Of a DNA stretch of 64,000 bases, positions 1 to 9,320 are shown one piece after another. The notes under the pieces were generated by a model, which did not search any database, was not told the DNA's origin, and was given only the letters and a program-made list of their open reading frames with translations. Origin of the DNA: Roseomonas sp. (GTDB taxonomy: Bacteria; Pseudomonadota; Alphaproteobacteria; Acetobacterales; Acetobacteraceae); assembly GCA_020249925.1 (NCBI GenBank), contig JADCER010000001.1, forward strand, positions 207,953 through 271,952, in the 5' to 3' direction. Each line of letters opens with the position of its first letter. Position 1 is the stretch's first letter. A program made the translations under genes and the position numbers.

Positions 1-1
1 T

Positions 2-613
2 GTCATGTCGCATCTGGCTTGTGCGGATGAACCGCACCATCCCTTGAACGCGGAACAGGCAGCGCGCTTTGCCCGCGCCTGTGCGGCGCTGCCCAGGCTC
101 AAGCGCTCCTTCGCCAATTCATCGGGCCTTTTTTTGGGCAGCGATTATGCCTCAGACCTCGCCCGGCCAGGCTGCGCTTTGTACGGCATCAACCCCACCC
201 CCGGCGCGGCCAACCCAATGCGCCAGGTGGTCCGGCTGGAAGCGCCCATTCTGCAAATCCGCGACATCCCCGCCGGCGCCAGCGTTGGCTATGGCGCTTC
301 CTTCGTGGCAACGCGGCCCAGCCGGATTGCCACCATTGCGGTCGGCTACGCGGACGGCTACCTGAGATGCCTATCCGGGCAGGGTGTCGCGGCCTATCGC
401 GACATGATCCTGCCCATGGTGGGGCGCGTTTCCATGGATTTGATCACTTTGGATCTGACGGATGCGCCGGGCATTGCGCCTGGCGAGACCGTGCAGCTTA
501 TCGGCGGTGCGGCGCCTTCGCCCGATGATCTGGCGGCGCGCGCCGGCACGATTGGCTATGAGATTCTGACCTCGCTCGGCGATCGCTACCGCCGCGACTA
601 TGGGGCGGGCTGA
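2..613 (+). CDS. alr: Alanine racemase, C-terminal part (5' end outside window)
   Basis: PLP enzyme that supplies D-alanine for peptidoglycan. The frame is open to the window edge, so the PLP-lysine barrel half lies outside. The first in-frame Met (position 5) sits inside the family's SHLA-ADE loop and is not a start. Visible in the C-terminal beta domain are GYGASF (Tyr at about residue 96 of the visible part, matching the catalytic Tyr of the family) and GRVSMD (140-145), which lines the active site. The stop codon lies two bases before the start of mlaE, which suggests co-transcription with the lipid ABC genes. Family identity is seen directly; co-transcription is inferred. Confidence 0.93.
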   Translation, partial: VMSHLACADEPHHPLNAEQAARFARACAALPRLKRSFANSSGLFLGSDYASDLARPGCALYGINPTPGAANPMRQVVRLEAPILQIRDIPAGASVGYGASFVATRPSRIATIAVGYADGYLRCLSGQGVAAYRDMILPMVGRVSMDLITLDLTDAPGIAPGETVQLIGGAAPSPDDLAARAGTIGYEILTSLGDRYRRDYGAG

Positions 614-615
614 AC

Positions 616-1401
616 TTGGCCGCGATCCTGGATCCTGTTGCGGCACTCGGGCGCGCCGTGCTGGGCGCGCTGCAGCGCGTTGGTGCGGTGGTGCTGTTCG
701 CGTTGGAAGCCGTTTCGCATCTGTTTCGTCCACCCTTTTATGGCCGAATTTTTCTGCGCCATGTGGTGGAAATTGGCTATTTCTCCTTGCCTGTCGTTGC
801 CCTGACCGCGTTTTTCACCGGCATGGTGCTGGCGCTGCAAACCTATACGGGTTTTGCGCGCTTCAATGCCGAAGGGGCGGTGGCGAATGTGGTGGTGCTT
901 TCCATCACACGCGAATTGGGGCCGGTGATTGCCGGGCTGATGGTGGCCGGGCGAATCGGCGCTTCCTTCGCCGCTGAAATCGGCACCATGCGCGTGACGG
1001 ATCAGATAGATGCGCTGACCACGCTTTCCACCAACCCGATGAAGTACCTGGTGGCGCCTCGGCTTTTGGCCGGCGCCATCGCCTTGCCCTTCCTGGTGCT
1101 GATTGCCGATACGCTGGGGGTAATGGGCGGCTGGCTGATTGGCACGGCGAAGCTTGGCTTCAGCTCGGCCGGGTATTTGCGCGCCACGCTTGATTTCATG
1201 CAGACCATGGATGTGGTCTCGGGCCTCGTGAAGGCGTCCGTCTTTGGCTTTGTAATTGCGCTGATGGGTTGCTGGTGCGGCTATAACAGCAAGGGCGGCG
1301 CGCAGGGCGTGGGGGCGGCGACAACTTCGGCCGTGGTGATTTCCTCCATCCTTATTCTGGCGCTGGATTACATCATCACCGAAATGTTCTTCGCGCGATG
1401 A
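616..1401 (+). CDS. mlaE: MlaE/YrbE-type lipid ABC transporter permease
   Basis: Inner-membrane permease of the MCE-type lipid transporter that moves phospholipid between outer and inner membrane. At 261 residues it has the usual length. It carries about five membrane segments and the family's central conserved stretch around residues 95-130 (RELGPVIAGLMVAGRIG, then AAEIGTM). The start is a TTG two bases after the alr stop; no ATG gives the full family N-terminus. The stop overlaps the mlaF start (ATGA), so the two are translationally coupled. The MlaD (MCE) partner is not in the window, so it is either distant or missing. Confidence 0.9.
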   Translation: MAAILDPVAALGRAVLGALQRVGAVVLFALEAVSHLFRPPFYGRIFLRHVVEIGYFSLPVVALTAFFTGMVLALQTYTGFARFNAEGAVANVVVLSITRELGPVIAGLMVAGRIGASFAAEIGTMRVTDQIDALTTLSTNPMKYLVAPRLLAGAIALPFLVLIADTLGVMGGWLIGTAKLGFSSAGYLRATLDFMQTMDVVSGLVKASVFGFVIALMGCWCGYNSKGGAQGVGAATTSAVVISSILILALDYIITEMFFAR

Positions 1402-2174
1402 GTGGCGCGGTGCCGAAAATTCGCCTGCGCGGGCTGTCAAAAGCTTTTGGGCCGAAGCAGGTGCTGGATGGCGTGGATCTGGATATCCGCGCCGGGCATG
1501 GCATGGTTATTCTGGGCGGTTCGGGTTCCGGCAAATCCGTCACCATCAAATGCATCCTGGGCCTGATTGAACCCGATGCCGGCAGCATTGAAATTGATGG
1601 CCAGAACATTCTGAAACTGCCGCGGCGGGAGCGTGAGGCGCTGAATGACCGCATCGGCATGCTGTTTCAGAATGGCGCGCTGTTTGATAGCCTGCCGGTT
1701 TGGGAAAATGTCTGCTTCAAGCTGCTGGCGCAAAAGCGCATCACCCGCGCCCGCGCCCGCGACAAGGCGGCCGAGGTCTTGGCGCAAGTGGGCCTTGCCG
1801 CATCGGTCGGTGATCTTTCGCCGTCTGAGCTTTCGGGCGGCATGCAAAAACGCGTCGCATTGGCGCGCGCCATTGCGGCCGAGCCCGAGATCATTTTCTT
1901 CGATGAACCCACCACCGGGCTTGATCCCATCATGGGCGCAGTGATTGATGGGCTGATTATGGATGTGGTGCATCGGCTGGGCGCCACGGCGGTTTCCATC
2001 ACGCATGACATGGCAAGCGCGCGGCGCATCGGCGATGACGCTGCCATGATCCATAAGGGCCGCATTATCTGGACCGGTGAGGCCGCGAAGCTTGGCGATA
2101 CCGGCAATGCCATGGTGGACCAATTCGCCCGTGGTGAGCGGGAAGGGCCGATCCAGATGGAGTTGAGGCGGTAG
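1398..2174 (+). CDS. mlaF: MlaF-type lipid ABC transporter ATPase
   Basis: Cytoplasmic ATPase driving the MlaE permease. Over 258 residues it shows Walker A GGSGSGKS (40-47), Q-loop Gln at 91, signature LSGGMQKR (145-152) and Walker B IIFFDEP (165-171). LSGGM and the PTTGLDP stretch are typical of MlaF rather than of sugar or amino-acid importers. It starts with ATG overlapping the mlaE stop by four bases. It ends three bases before the convergent nitronate monooxygenase gene, leaving no room for a separate terminator. Confidence 0.92.
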   Translation: MSGAVPKIRLRGLSKAFGPKQVLDGVDLDIRAGHGMVILGGSGSGKSVTIKCILGLIEPDAGSIEIDGQNILKLPRREREALNDRIGMLFQNGALFDSLPVWENVCFKLLAQKRITRARARDKAAEVLAQVGLAASVGDLSPSELSGGMQKRVALARAIAAEPEIIFFDEPTTGLDPIMGAVIDGLIMDVVHRLGATAVSITHDMASARRIGDDAAMIHKGRIIWTGEAAKLGDTGNAMVDQFARGEREGPIQMELRR

Positions 2175-2177
2175 CGC

Positions 2178-3113
2178 TTACCCAAACCCCGCGTTAAGCC
2201 CTACAATCGCCGCCGCATATTCCCGCCTGAGCCGCGCCACCAGCTCCGCCGTGCTCGGCACATCCTGAATGGCGCCCACCCCCTGGCCGGCGGACCAGAT
2301 ATTCTTCCAGGCGCGCTTTTCGCTGCTGCCCAGATGAAGTTCCCTGTTGAATTCGGGTAAATTCGCGGGATCAAGCCCCGCCGCCTCCAGCGACGCACGC
2401 AAGAAATTGCCATTCACGCCGCTAATCGCATTGGTATAAACAATATCCTTCGCCGTCGCGGCCAGGATCATTTGCTTGTAGTCTTCCGGCGCGCGGCTTT
2501 CCGTGGTCGCGATGAAGCGCGTGCCCAAATACGCAAAATCCGCCCCCGCCGCACGCGCCGCCACCACATGCGCGCCGGTGGACATGGCACCCGAGAGGAT
2601 AATGGTGCCCTGATAGAATTGCCTGATCTCATGCAGGAAGGCGAAGGGGTTATAGGTGCCGGCATGCCCGCCCGCGCCGGCTGAAACCGCTATCAACCCA
2701 TCAACGCCGGCTTCGGCGGCCTTTTGTGCATGGCGCAGATTGATCACGTCATGAAACACCAGCCCGCCATAGCCATGGATGGCATCCACCACCTCAGACA
2801 CCGCACCCAGCGAGGTGATCACGAAGGGCACGCGCTGGCGCACCGTTTCCGCCAAATCCGCATCCAGCCGTGTGTTCGACCGATGCACAATCAGATTGAC
2901 ACCAAAGGGCGCGGCGGCATTGCCGGTTCTTTCGCGGATTTCGGCGAGCCATTCCTCATAGCCTTCCGTGCTGCGCTGATTGAGTGCCGGGAAACTGCCC
3001 ACCACGCCCGCCTTGCAGGTTTCCACCACCAGGTCGGGGCCAGAGACCAGGAACATGGGGGCGGCAATCACCGGCAGGGCGATTCTGCCCTGAAACAAGG
3101 CGGGGATGGGCAT
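2178..3113 (-). CDS. Nitronate monooxygenase family flavoprotein (2-nitropropane dioxygenase-like)
   Basis: FMN-dependent TIM-barrel enzyme of the NMO family, which oxidises alkyl nitronates such as propionate-3-nitronate. The 311-residue length is slightly shorter than class I enzymes. The N-terminus begins directly with the barrel (LPVIAAPM, 13-20). The catalytic His is in GAGGHAG (H150), followed by TYNPF, and the phosphate-binding glycines lie around residues 175-205. The gene is divergent from the ThDP enzyme at 3282 and convergent with mlaF. The physiological substrate cannot be read from sequence, because members of this family also act as enoyl reductase-like flavoproteins. Confidence 0.82.
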   Translation of the reverse strand: MPIPALFQGRIALPVIAAPMFLVSGPDLVVETCKAGVVGSFPALNQRSTEGYEEWLAEIRERTGNAAAPFGVNLIVHRSNTRLDADLAETVRQRVPFVITSLGAVSEVVDAIHGYGGLVFHDVINLRHAQKAAEAGVDGLIAVSAGAGGHAGTYNPFAFLHEIRQFYQGTIILSGAMSTGAHVVAARAAGADFAYLGTRFIATTESRAPEDYKQMILAATAKDIVYTNAISGVNGNFLRASLEAAGLDPANLPEFNRELHLGSSEKRAWKNIWSAGQGVGAIQDVPSTAELVARLRREYAAAIVGLNAGFG

Positions 3114-3281
3114 GGGCGATCCTTCAGAAGGGCAGGGGCCAGCGTGCCGGGGGCGGGCTTGGGGCGCAAGGCCATGGCCTTATTGCATCCGGGCACAAAG
3201 CAAGCCTAGGCTTCCCCCCAGGCACCGAAAGCGTGCCAAGGGATGAAACGGCGCCTGGCGCCAGGGTAGAGGAAGTCCGGT

Positions 3282-4910
3282 ATGAAACTCGGCGCGGCCA
3301 TTGCGGAAATCATGAAGCGTGAGGGCATTCAGATCCTCACCGGCTATCCGGTCAATCATTTGATCGAATATGCGGCGGATGCGGATATCCGCCCGATCAT
3401 GGTCCGGCAGGAGAGAATCGGCCTGCATATGGCGGATGCCATTTCGCGCGTGACATCGGGCCGCACCATCGGCGCCTTCTGCATGCAGCATGGCCCGGGC
3501 GCCGAGAACGCCTATGGCGGTGTGGCGCAATGCTATGGCGAAAGTGTGCCGGTTTTGGTGCTGCCCATGGGCTATCCGCGCCGCATTGCGCATATTGACC
3601 CGAACTTCAATTCTTCCGTGCAAATGCGCGGCATCACCAAATCCGCCGAACCGATCATGAGCGCGGCCGAGGTGCCGAATATTCTGCGCCGGGCCTTTGC
3701 CCGTCTGCGCAATGGCCGCGGTGGTCCAGTATTGGTCGAAATCCCGACCGATATGTGGAATGAGGAAGTGCCGGAACCGCTGGCCTATCACCCGGTGGCG
3801 GCGACGCGCTATGGCCCCGATCCGGCGGATGTGGAACGCGCGGCAGCGCTGCTGGCCAAGGCAAAGCGGCCCGTGATCTATGCCGGCACCGGCGTGCATT
3901 GGGCGCGGGCCTGGCCGCAATTGCAGGCGCTGGCTGAAATGTTGGCCGCCCCGGTTACCACCAGCCTTGGCGGCAAATCCGCCTTCCCGGAAGACCATCC
4001 GCTCGCCTTGGGGTCAGGCGGCCTCGCGATGCGGCGCGGTGTCAGGCATTTCCTGGATAATGCCGATGTCATCCTTGGGATTGGCTGTTCCTTTACCGAA
4101 ACAAATTTCGGCGTGAAAATGCCCGCCGGCAAGAAGATCATTCACGCGACGCTCGATCCTGATCATTTGGGCAAGGATGTGCCGATTGATATCGGCCTGG
4201 TCGGTGATGCGGGCCTCACCATGGATGGGCTGATTGCCGATCTGGCGACGCGCATCAAAAAGCCGCGCAGTAGCGCTGCCGTTGCCAAGGAAATCGCTGG
4301 GCTGAACAAGGAATGGCTCGCGGCCTGGGCGCATAAGACGGATAGCGATGCCTCCCCGCTCAACCCCTATCGCGTGCTGCGCGATTTGTGGCGGACGGTG
4401 GATGTGGACAATACCATCATCACCCATGATGCTGGCAGCCCTCGTGATCAGCTCTCGCCCTTCTGGGTCAGCCGCAAGCCGCTGACCTATTTGGGCTGGG
4501 GCAAGACGACGCAGCTTGGCTATGGGCTTGGGCTTGCGATGGGGGCGAAGCTTGCCGCGCCCGATAAGCTTTGCATCAATGTCTGGGGTGATGCCGCGAT
4601 TGGCTTTACGGGCATGGATTTTGAAACCGCGGTGCGTGAACGCATTCCGATTCTTTCAATTCTGCTCAATAACTTCTCCATGGCGATCGAATTGAAGGTC
4701 ATGCCGATCAGCACGAAGAAGTATCGCTCCACCGATATTTCCGGCGATTACGCGGCGATGGCGCGCGCCTTTGGTGGCTATGGCGAAAGGGTGGAACAGG
4801 TCGCGGATATCATCCCGGCCATCAAGCGCGGCATTGAACAGACCAAGAATGGCACGCCGGCGCTGCTGGAATTCATCACGTCGAAGGAAACCGAAGTCTC
4901 ACGCCAGTAA
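3282..4910 (+). CDS. Thiamine diphosphate-dependent enzyme, acetolactate synthase/benzoylformate decarboxylase superfamily
   Basis: This 542-residue protein has the three-domain layout of ThDP enzymes: N-terminal PYR domain with the cofactor-activating Glu (VRQERIG, E44), a central domain around 185-330, and a C-terminal PP domain. The metal/ThDP motif is present but altered: GDA at 436-438 instead of GDG, with the closing NN at 463-464. The exact reaction is not recognisable; the closest general description is an acetolactate-synthase-like or 2-oxoacid decarboxylase-like enzyme. AGAGGAAG lies just upstream of the ATG. It is followed after 34 bases by an ABC importer, a 2-hydroxyacid dehydrogenase and a crotonase, so a role in catabolism of an imported sugar acid or oxoacid is inferred. 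Confidence 0.8.
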   Translation: MKLGAAIAEIMKREGIQILTGYPVNHLIEYAADADIRPIMVRQERIGLHMADAISRVTSGRTIGAFCMQHGPGAENAYGGVAQCYGESVPVLVLPMGYPRRIAHIDPNFNSSVQMRGITKSAEPIMSAAEVPNILRRAFARLRNGRGGPVLVEIPTDMWNEEVPEPLAYHPVAATRYGPDPADVERAAALLAKAKRPVIYAGTGVHWARAWPQLQALAEMLAAPVTTSLGGKSAFPEDHPLALGSGGLAMRRGVRHFLDNADVILGIGCSFTETNFGVKMPAGKKIIHATLDPDHLGKDVPIDIGLVGDAGLTMDGLIADLATRIKKPRSSAAVAKEIAGLNKEWLAAWAHKTDSDASPLNPYRVLRDLWRTVDVDNTIITHDAGSPRDQLSPFWVSRKPLTYLGWGKTTQLGYGLGLAMGAKLAAPDKLCINVWGDAAIGFTGMDFETAVRERIPILSILLNNFSMAIELKVMPISTKKYRSTDISGDYAAMARAFGGYGERVEQVADIIPAIKRGIEQTKNGTPALLEFITSKETEVSRQ

Positions 4911-4944
4911 TAGCGGTGAACCGCAGGCCGGGAAGGAACAGGGT

Positions 4945-5997
4945 ATGGCGACAGTAGAAATTCGCGAAGTCAAAAAGGCCTTCGGTTCCACGCAAATTCT
5001 GCACGGCGTGAGCGTGGATATCGAAGACGGCCAATTTGTTGTGCTGGTCGGCCCTTCCGGTTGCGGCAAATCCACGCTGCTCCGCATGTTGGCGGGGCTT
5101 GAGAATATCACGGGTGGTGAGATCGCGATTGGCGGGCGGGTGGTGAATAAGGTCCCGCCCAAGGACCGTGACATTGCGATGGTCTTCCAGAATTACGCGC
5201 TCTATCCGCATATGACTGTCTATGAAAACATGGCCTTTTCCATGAAGCTGGCGGGCGCGCCCAAGGAAGTTATGGATCAGGAAGTGCAGAAGGCCGCGCG
5301 GATTTTGGGGCTGGAACAGCTTCTGCATCGCTATCCACGCCAGCTTTCCGGTGGTCAGCGCCAGCGCGTTGCCATGGGGCGGGCCATTGTGCGCAACCCG
5401 CAGGTCTTCCTGTTTGATGAACCGCTATCCAATCTTGATGCCAAGCTGCGCGTGCAGATGCGTGCCGAAATCAAGGAATTGCACCAGCGCCTGAAGGTCA
5501 CTACGGTTTACGTGACGCATGATCAGATTGAAGCCATGACCATGGCGGATAAGATCGTGGTTATGAATCACGGGCGCATCGAACAGGCTGGTGCACCGCT
5601 TGAGCTTTATGACAGGCCGGCCAATCTTTTCGTGGCAGGTTTTATTGGGTCACCGGCGATGAATCTGCTCGCCGGGCGCATCAAGGATGGCAGCTTCATT
5701 GATGGCGGCGGCACAAGCTGGCCCTTGCCACCCGCCTATGCCGGCCGCGACGGGGCGGAAGTGATTTACGGCATCCGGCCGGAGCATCTGCGCCTTGATC
5801 CCGATGGCATCAAGTCTACCATTCAGGTGGTAGAGCCCACCGGTTCAGAAACGCAGGTGATCCTGCGGGTTGGTGACATCACCGTCATGGGGGCGTTCCG
5901 TGAAAGGATCGCCGCTCATCACGGTGAGGCGCTTGCGATATCGCCCGAGCTTTCCCTTGTGCATATCTTCGACAAGGCAAGCGGGCAAAGGATTTAG
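4945..5997 (+). CDS. ABC importer ATPase, MalK/UgpC family
   Basis: ATPase of the carbohydrate (CUT1) importer encoded just downstream. Over 350 residues it shows Walker [10 protein letters not shown] (36-44), signature LSGGQRQR (134-141), Walker B VFLFDEP (154-160), and a C-terminal TOBE/regulatory region with GIRPEHL near residue 276. That is the full length for MalK/UgpC proteins. The start is taken at ATG 4945, which has GGAAGGA eight bases upstream and gives the family N-terminus. An earlier in-frame start at 4771 would overlap the ThDP gene and is rejected. It lies in one run with the binding protein and two permeases. Confidence 0.92.
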   Translation: MATVEIREVKKAFGSTQILHGVSVDIEDGQFVVLVGPSGCGKSTLLRMLAGLENITGGEIAIGGRVVNKVPPKDRDIAMVFQNYALYPHMTVYENMAFSMKLAGAPKEVMDQEVQKAARILGLEQLLHRYPRQLSGGQRQRVAMGRAIVRNPQVFLFDEPLSNLDAKLRVQMRAEIKELHQRLKVTTVYVTHDQIEAMTMADKIVVMNHGRIEQAGAPLELYDRPANLFVAGFIGSPAMNLLAGRIKDGSFIDGGGTSWPLPPAYAGRDGAEVIYGIRPEHLRLDPDGIKSTIQVVEPTGSETQVILRVGDITVMGAFRERIAAHHGEALAISPELSLVHIFDKASGQRI

Positions 5998-6030
5998 TTT
6001 CGGTCCAACCAAACATCAGGGAGTGAAAAC

Positions 6031-7374
6031 ATGGCCAATATCATCACAAGACGCAGTATCCTCGGTGCCGGTGTCGGCATGGCGGCACTGGCCGCTGGCG
6101 GCGGCGCTGTGGCGCAAAATCTGGTGCGCGGCGATGCCAGCGTTGCCGCGCCACGGCTGCCGATCGAAAACGGCGCCACGCTGCGCATCCTGCGCCCAGT
6201 GCGCTTCGTCGCACCGGATGAGGAGGTGTTCCGCGCCAATGCCGCGCGCTTCACCCAGCAAACCGGCGTCCAGGTGCGCGTGGATTTCGTGGGCTGGGAG
6301 GACATCAACCAGCAAACCGCCGTCACCGCCAATACCGGCGCTGGGCCGGATTGCATCATCGGCTTTGGTGATGCGCCGCATATCTATGTGGACAAGCTGG
6401 TTGAGGTTTCGGATATCGCTGAATATCTTGGCCGGAAATATGGCGGCTGGATGTTTGGCGGCGAAAAGCTCGGCAAGCGTCACGGTACGAATAACTGGAT
6501 CGGCCTGCCCATGGGCGGCACCTCTGGCCCGCTGATCTGGCGCAAATCGGCGGTGAATGAAGTTGGCTTCCAGGCGCCACCGAATGACCTGCCGGGCGTG
6601 CTTGAACTCTGCCGGCGTTTGCGCCGCGCCAATAAGCCGGCCGGCTTCGCGCTTGGCAATGCGATGGGTGATGGCAATGGCTTTGCCAATTGGCTGATGT
6701 GGAGCCATGGCGCTTCCATCACCGATGAAAGCGGCGCGGTTTCCGTGAATAGCCCGCAGACGCTGGCGGCGCTGAACTACCTCAGGGAACTCTACCCGAC
6801 CTTCGTTGATGGCGGCACAATTGCCTGGGGCGATATCAGCAACAACCAAGCCTATGCGGCGAATACCTGCTGGCTCACGCAGAATGGCGTGTCGCTTTAC
6901 TTCGCGCTGAAGAATGACCCCGCGACGCGCGCCATTGCCGATGATTCGGAACATAGCGTCATGCCGCTGGGTCAGGCGAATAGCTGGCCCAATGCGCCAC
7001 TGACGCTGAACGCCATGGTGTTCCGCCATAGCCGCTTCCCCAATGCGGCCAAGGCCTTCCTGACCTTCATGATGGAAACGGAACAATACGAACCCTGGCT
7101 CAATGCCAATCTTGGCTATTGGGCGCATCCGCTGAATGCCTATCGCGCTTCTGCCGTTTGGACCAGCGATCCGAAGGTCACGATCTTCCGCGATGCCATG
7201 AACAACCAGTTCTGGAATGGCTATAAGGGTCCGATCTCGGAAGCCTCTGGCCAGGCCAATGCGGAATACGTGCTGGTGCAGATGTTTGCTTCTGTCGCGG
7301 CCGGCCAGGCAACGCCTGAAGCGGCAATGCGTGAGGCCGATCGGCGGTCACGCCGCATTTTCCGTCGCGCGTGA
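6031..7374 (+). CDS. ABC transporter extracellular solute-binding protein, family 1 (carbohydrate type)
   Basis: Periplasmic receptor of the importer. It has 447 residues with a twin-arginine-like leader (RRSILGAG at 7-14, a hydrophobic stretch, then AVAQ near 29). The mature part has the two-lobe layout of the MalE/UgpB family: an EVFRANAARFTQQTG helix near residue 70, then a GPD-type motif, and Trp-rich sugar-contacting segments. GGGAG precedes the ATG. A perfect 10-bp stem-loop follows directly after the stop and before the permease gene, a position that can protect the upstream mRNA and favour receptor excess. The ligand is unknown; the neighbouring enzymes hint at a sugar acid or oxidised sugar. 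Confidence 0.88.
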   Translation: MANIITRRSILGAGVGMAALAAGGGAVAQNLVRGDASVAAPRLPIENGATLRILRPVRFVAPDEEVFRANAARFTQQTGVQVRVDFVGWEDINQQTAVTANTGAGPDCIIGFGDAPHIYVDKLVEVSDIAEYLGRKYGGWMFGGEKLGKRHGTNNWIGLPMGGTSGPLIWRKSAVNEVGFQAPPNDLPGVLELCRRLRRANKPAGFALGNAMGDGNGFANWLMWSHGASITDESGAVSVNSPQTLAALNYLRELYPTFVDGGTIAWGDISNNQAYAANTCWLTQNGVSLYFALKNDPATRAIADDSEHSVMPLGQANSWPNAPLTLNAMVFRHSRFPNAAKAFLTFMMETEQYEPWLNANLGYWAHPLNAYRASAVWTSDPKVTIFRDAMNNQFWNGYKGPISEASGQANAEYVLVQMFASVAAGQATPEAAMREADRRSRRIFRRA

Positions 7375-7383
7375 ACCAAACAA

Positions 7384-7410
7384 GGGCGGCCTTCAACGTA
7401 AAGGCCGCCC
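7384..7410 (+). promoter_or_regulatory. Intergenic stem-loop between binding-protein and permease genes
   Basis: GGGCGGCCTT (7384-7393) pairs perfectly with AAGGCCGCCC (7401-7410) around a seven-base loop. It begins nine bases after the binding-protein stop and ends 19 bases before the permease start. No T-run follows, so it is more likely an mRNA-stabilising or read-through-limiting hairpin than a full terminator. Function is inferred from position. Confidence 0.7.
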
Positions 7411-7429
7411 CCTTGCCGGAGCCCTGCTG

Positions 7430-8380
7430 ATGTCAAGCAATACCACCGGATGGGTCAGGCCGAAGATCGAGCAGAATTGGCTGACCAGGCTGCTCGATTG
7501 GAAGCCCTTCCTGATCATCATCTGCCTGCTGCCCGCTATGGGGCTGCTCGCGGTATTTCTGACCTATCCGCTTGGGCTCGGCATTTGGCTGGCTTTTACC
7601 GATACCACCATCGGGCGGAGTGGGCGCTGGGTGGGGCTTGAGAATTTCGAATTCATGATGGAAGACCCCATTTTCTGGAATGCGGTGTTCTTCAGTGTTT
7701 TCTATACGGGTGTTGCCACTATCGGAAAATTCGCGCTCGGGCTTTGGCTGGCGCTGCTGCTGAATAATCATTTGCCGTTCAAATCGCTGCTGCGTGCCAT
7801 CATCCTGCTGCCCTGGATTGTGCCGACCGTGCTGACGGCAGTGGCCTTTTGGTGGATCTATAATCCGCAATTTTCTGTCATTTCCTGGATGCTGATCGAA
7901 CTTGGTCTGCGCGATACCAATGTGGATTTCATCAATACCGCCTGGCCCGCGCGCTGGTCCCTGATTGCCGCCAATATCTGGCGCGGCATTCCCTTTGTCG
8001 CGATTTCGCTGCTCGCGGGTTTGCAGACGATTTCGCCATCGCTTTATGAGGCCGCGCTTTTGGATGGTTCCACCGCCTGGCAGCGCTTCCGCTACATCAC
8101 CTTCCCGATGCTGCTGCCGATCCTGGCGATTGTGATGACCTTCAGCATCATTTTCACCTTCACGGATTTCCAGCTTGTCTATGCCATCACACGCGGCGGG
8201 CCGGTGAATTCAACGCATTTGCTGGCGACACTCGCCTTCCAGCGCGGCATCCCCGCGGGGCAATTGGGGGAAGGTGCGGCGATTGCGGTTTCCATGATCC
8301 CCTTCCTCGTTTTCGCAACCCTGTTCAGCTATTTCGCCCTGGCGCGGCGCAAGTGGCAGCAGGGCGAATCCAATGACTGA
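7430..8380 (+). CDS. ABC importer permease, MalF/UgpA type
   Basis: First inner-membrane permease of the CUT1 importer, 316 residues, about six membrane segments starting near residue 20. The EAA loop that docks the ATPase is visible as EAALLDGSTAWQRF (about 207-220). The start is taken at ATG 7430. The longer in-frame ORF from 7217 would run through the end of the binding-protein gene and the hairpin and lacks any family similarity there. It is followed after 18 bases by the second permease. Confidence 0.9.
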   Translation: MSSNTTGWVRPKIEQNWLTRLLDWKPFLIIICLLPAMGLLAVFLTYPLGLGIWLAFTDTTIGRSGRWVGLENFEFMMEDPIFWNAVFFSVFYTGVATIGKFALGLWLALLLNNHLPFKSLLRAIILLPWIVPTVLTAVAFWWIYNPQFSVISWMLIELGLRDTNVDFINTAWPARWSLIAANIWRGIPFVAISLLAGLQTISPSLYEAALLDGSTAWQRFRYITFPMLLPILAIVMTFSIIFTFTDFQLVYAITRGGPVNSTHLLATLAFQRGIPAGQLGEGAAIAVSMIPFLVFATLFSYFALARRKWQQGESND

Positions 8381-8398
8381 CGCCGGGAACAACAAAAA

Positions 8399-9301
8399 AT
8401 GAGCGCGACAGCCGAAACGCCCGAAACCCAATCCAGCGCCGCAGCCCCGCAAGAGGCCATGGCCTGGGACAGCAAGGCACGGCGGATGGTCACCATCTAT
8501 CTGCCGCTTGCTTGCTTTCTGATCATTCTGCTTTTTCCGTTTTATTGGATGACCATCACATCCTTTAAACCGAATGCGGAGCTTTACGACTACAAGACGC
8601 ATAATCCCTTCTGGATCACCTCCCCCACCTTGGATCACATCAGGTTGCTGCTGTTCAACACGGCCTACCCAAGGTGGCTGATGACAACAATGATGGTGGC
8701 GATTGGCGCGACCGTTCTCTCCCTCGTCAGCTCCACACTTGCGGCCTATGCCATCCAGCGCTTGCGGTTCAAGGGCAGCCAATATGTCGGGCTTGGGATT
8801 TACCTTGCCTATCTGGTGCCGCCTTCCATCCTGTTCATCCCGCTCGCGACCATGGTGTTTCAGCTTGGGCTGTTTGATACGCCCTTCGCGCTGATCCTGG
8901 TCTATCCGACCTTCCTGGTGCCCTTCTGCACCTGGCTCCTGATCGGCTACTTCAAATCCATTCCCTATGAGCTTGAAGAATGCGCGCTGATTGATGGCGC
9001 AACACGGCTGCAAATCCTACGGCAGATCACGCTGCCCTTGGCGGTGCCCGGCCTGATCAGCGCGGGCATTTTCTCCTTCACGCTCTCCTGGAATGAATTC
9101 ATCTATGCGCTCGCCTTCATTCAATCGAGCGAGAACAAGACCGTCCCTGTCGCGATCCTGACCGAACTGGTCACCGGCGATGTCTATCAATGGGGTGCGC
9201 TGATGGCGGGTGCCTTGCTGGGCTCGCTCCCGGTTGCGATCTTCTATTCCTTCTTCGTGGATTACTACGTTTCCTCCCTGACCGGCGCGGTCAAGGAATG
9301 A
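8399..9301 (+). CDS. ABC importer permease, MalG/UgpE type
   Basis: Second permease, 300 residues. It has a soluble N-terminal stretch of about 30 residues, six predicted membrane segments, and an EAA-type loop ECALIDGATRLQILRQ (about 192-207). It pairs with the 7430 permease to form the heterodimeric channel. The sequence upstream of the start has little purine-rich signal (GGGAACAAC), so translation may depend on the preceding gene. It closes the transport part of the operon; the 2-hydroxyacid dehydrogenase follows after 19 bases. Confidence 0.9.
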   Translation: MSATAETPETQSSAAAPQEAMAWDSKARRMVTIYLPLACFLIILLFPFYWMTITSFKPNAELYDYKTHNPFWITSPTLDHIRLLLFNTAYPRWLMTTMMVAIGATVLSLVSSTLAAYAIQRLRFKGSQYVGLGIYLAYLVPPSILFIPLATMVFQLGLFDTPFALILVYPTFLVPFCTWLLIGYFKSIPYELEECALIDGATRLQILRQITLPLAVPGLISAGIFSFTLSWNEFIYALAFIQSSENKTVPVAILTELVTGDVYQWGALMAGALLGSLPVAIFYSFFVDYYVSSLTGAVKE

Positions 9302-9320
9302 TCTGAAAAGGACCGATCAC

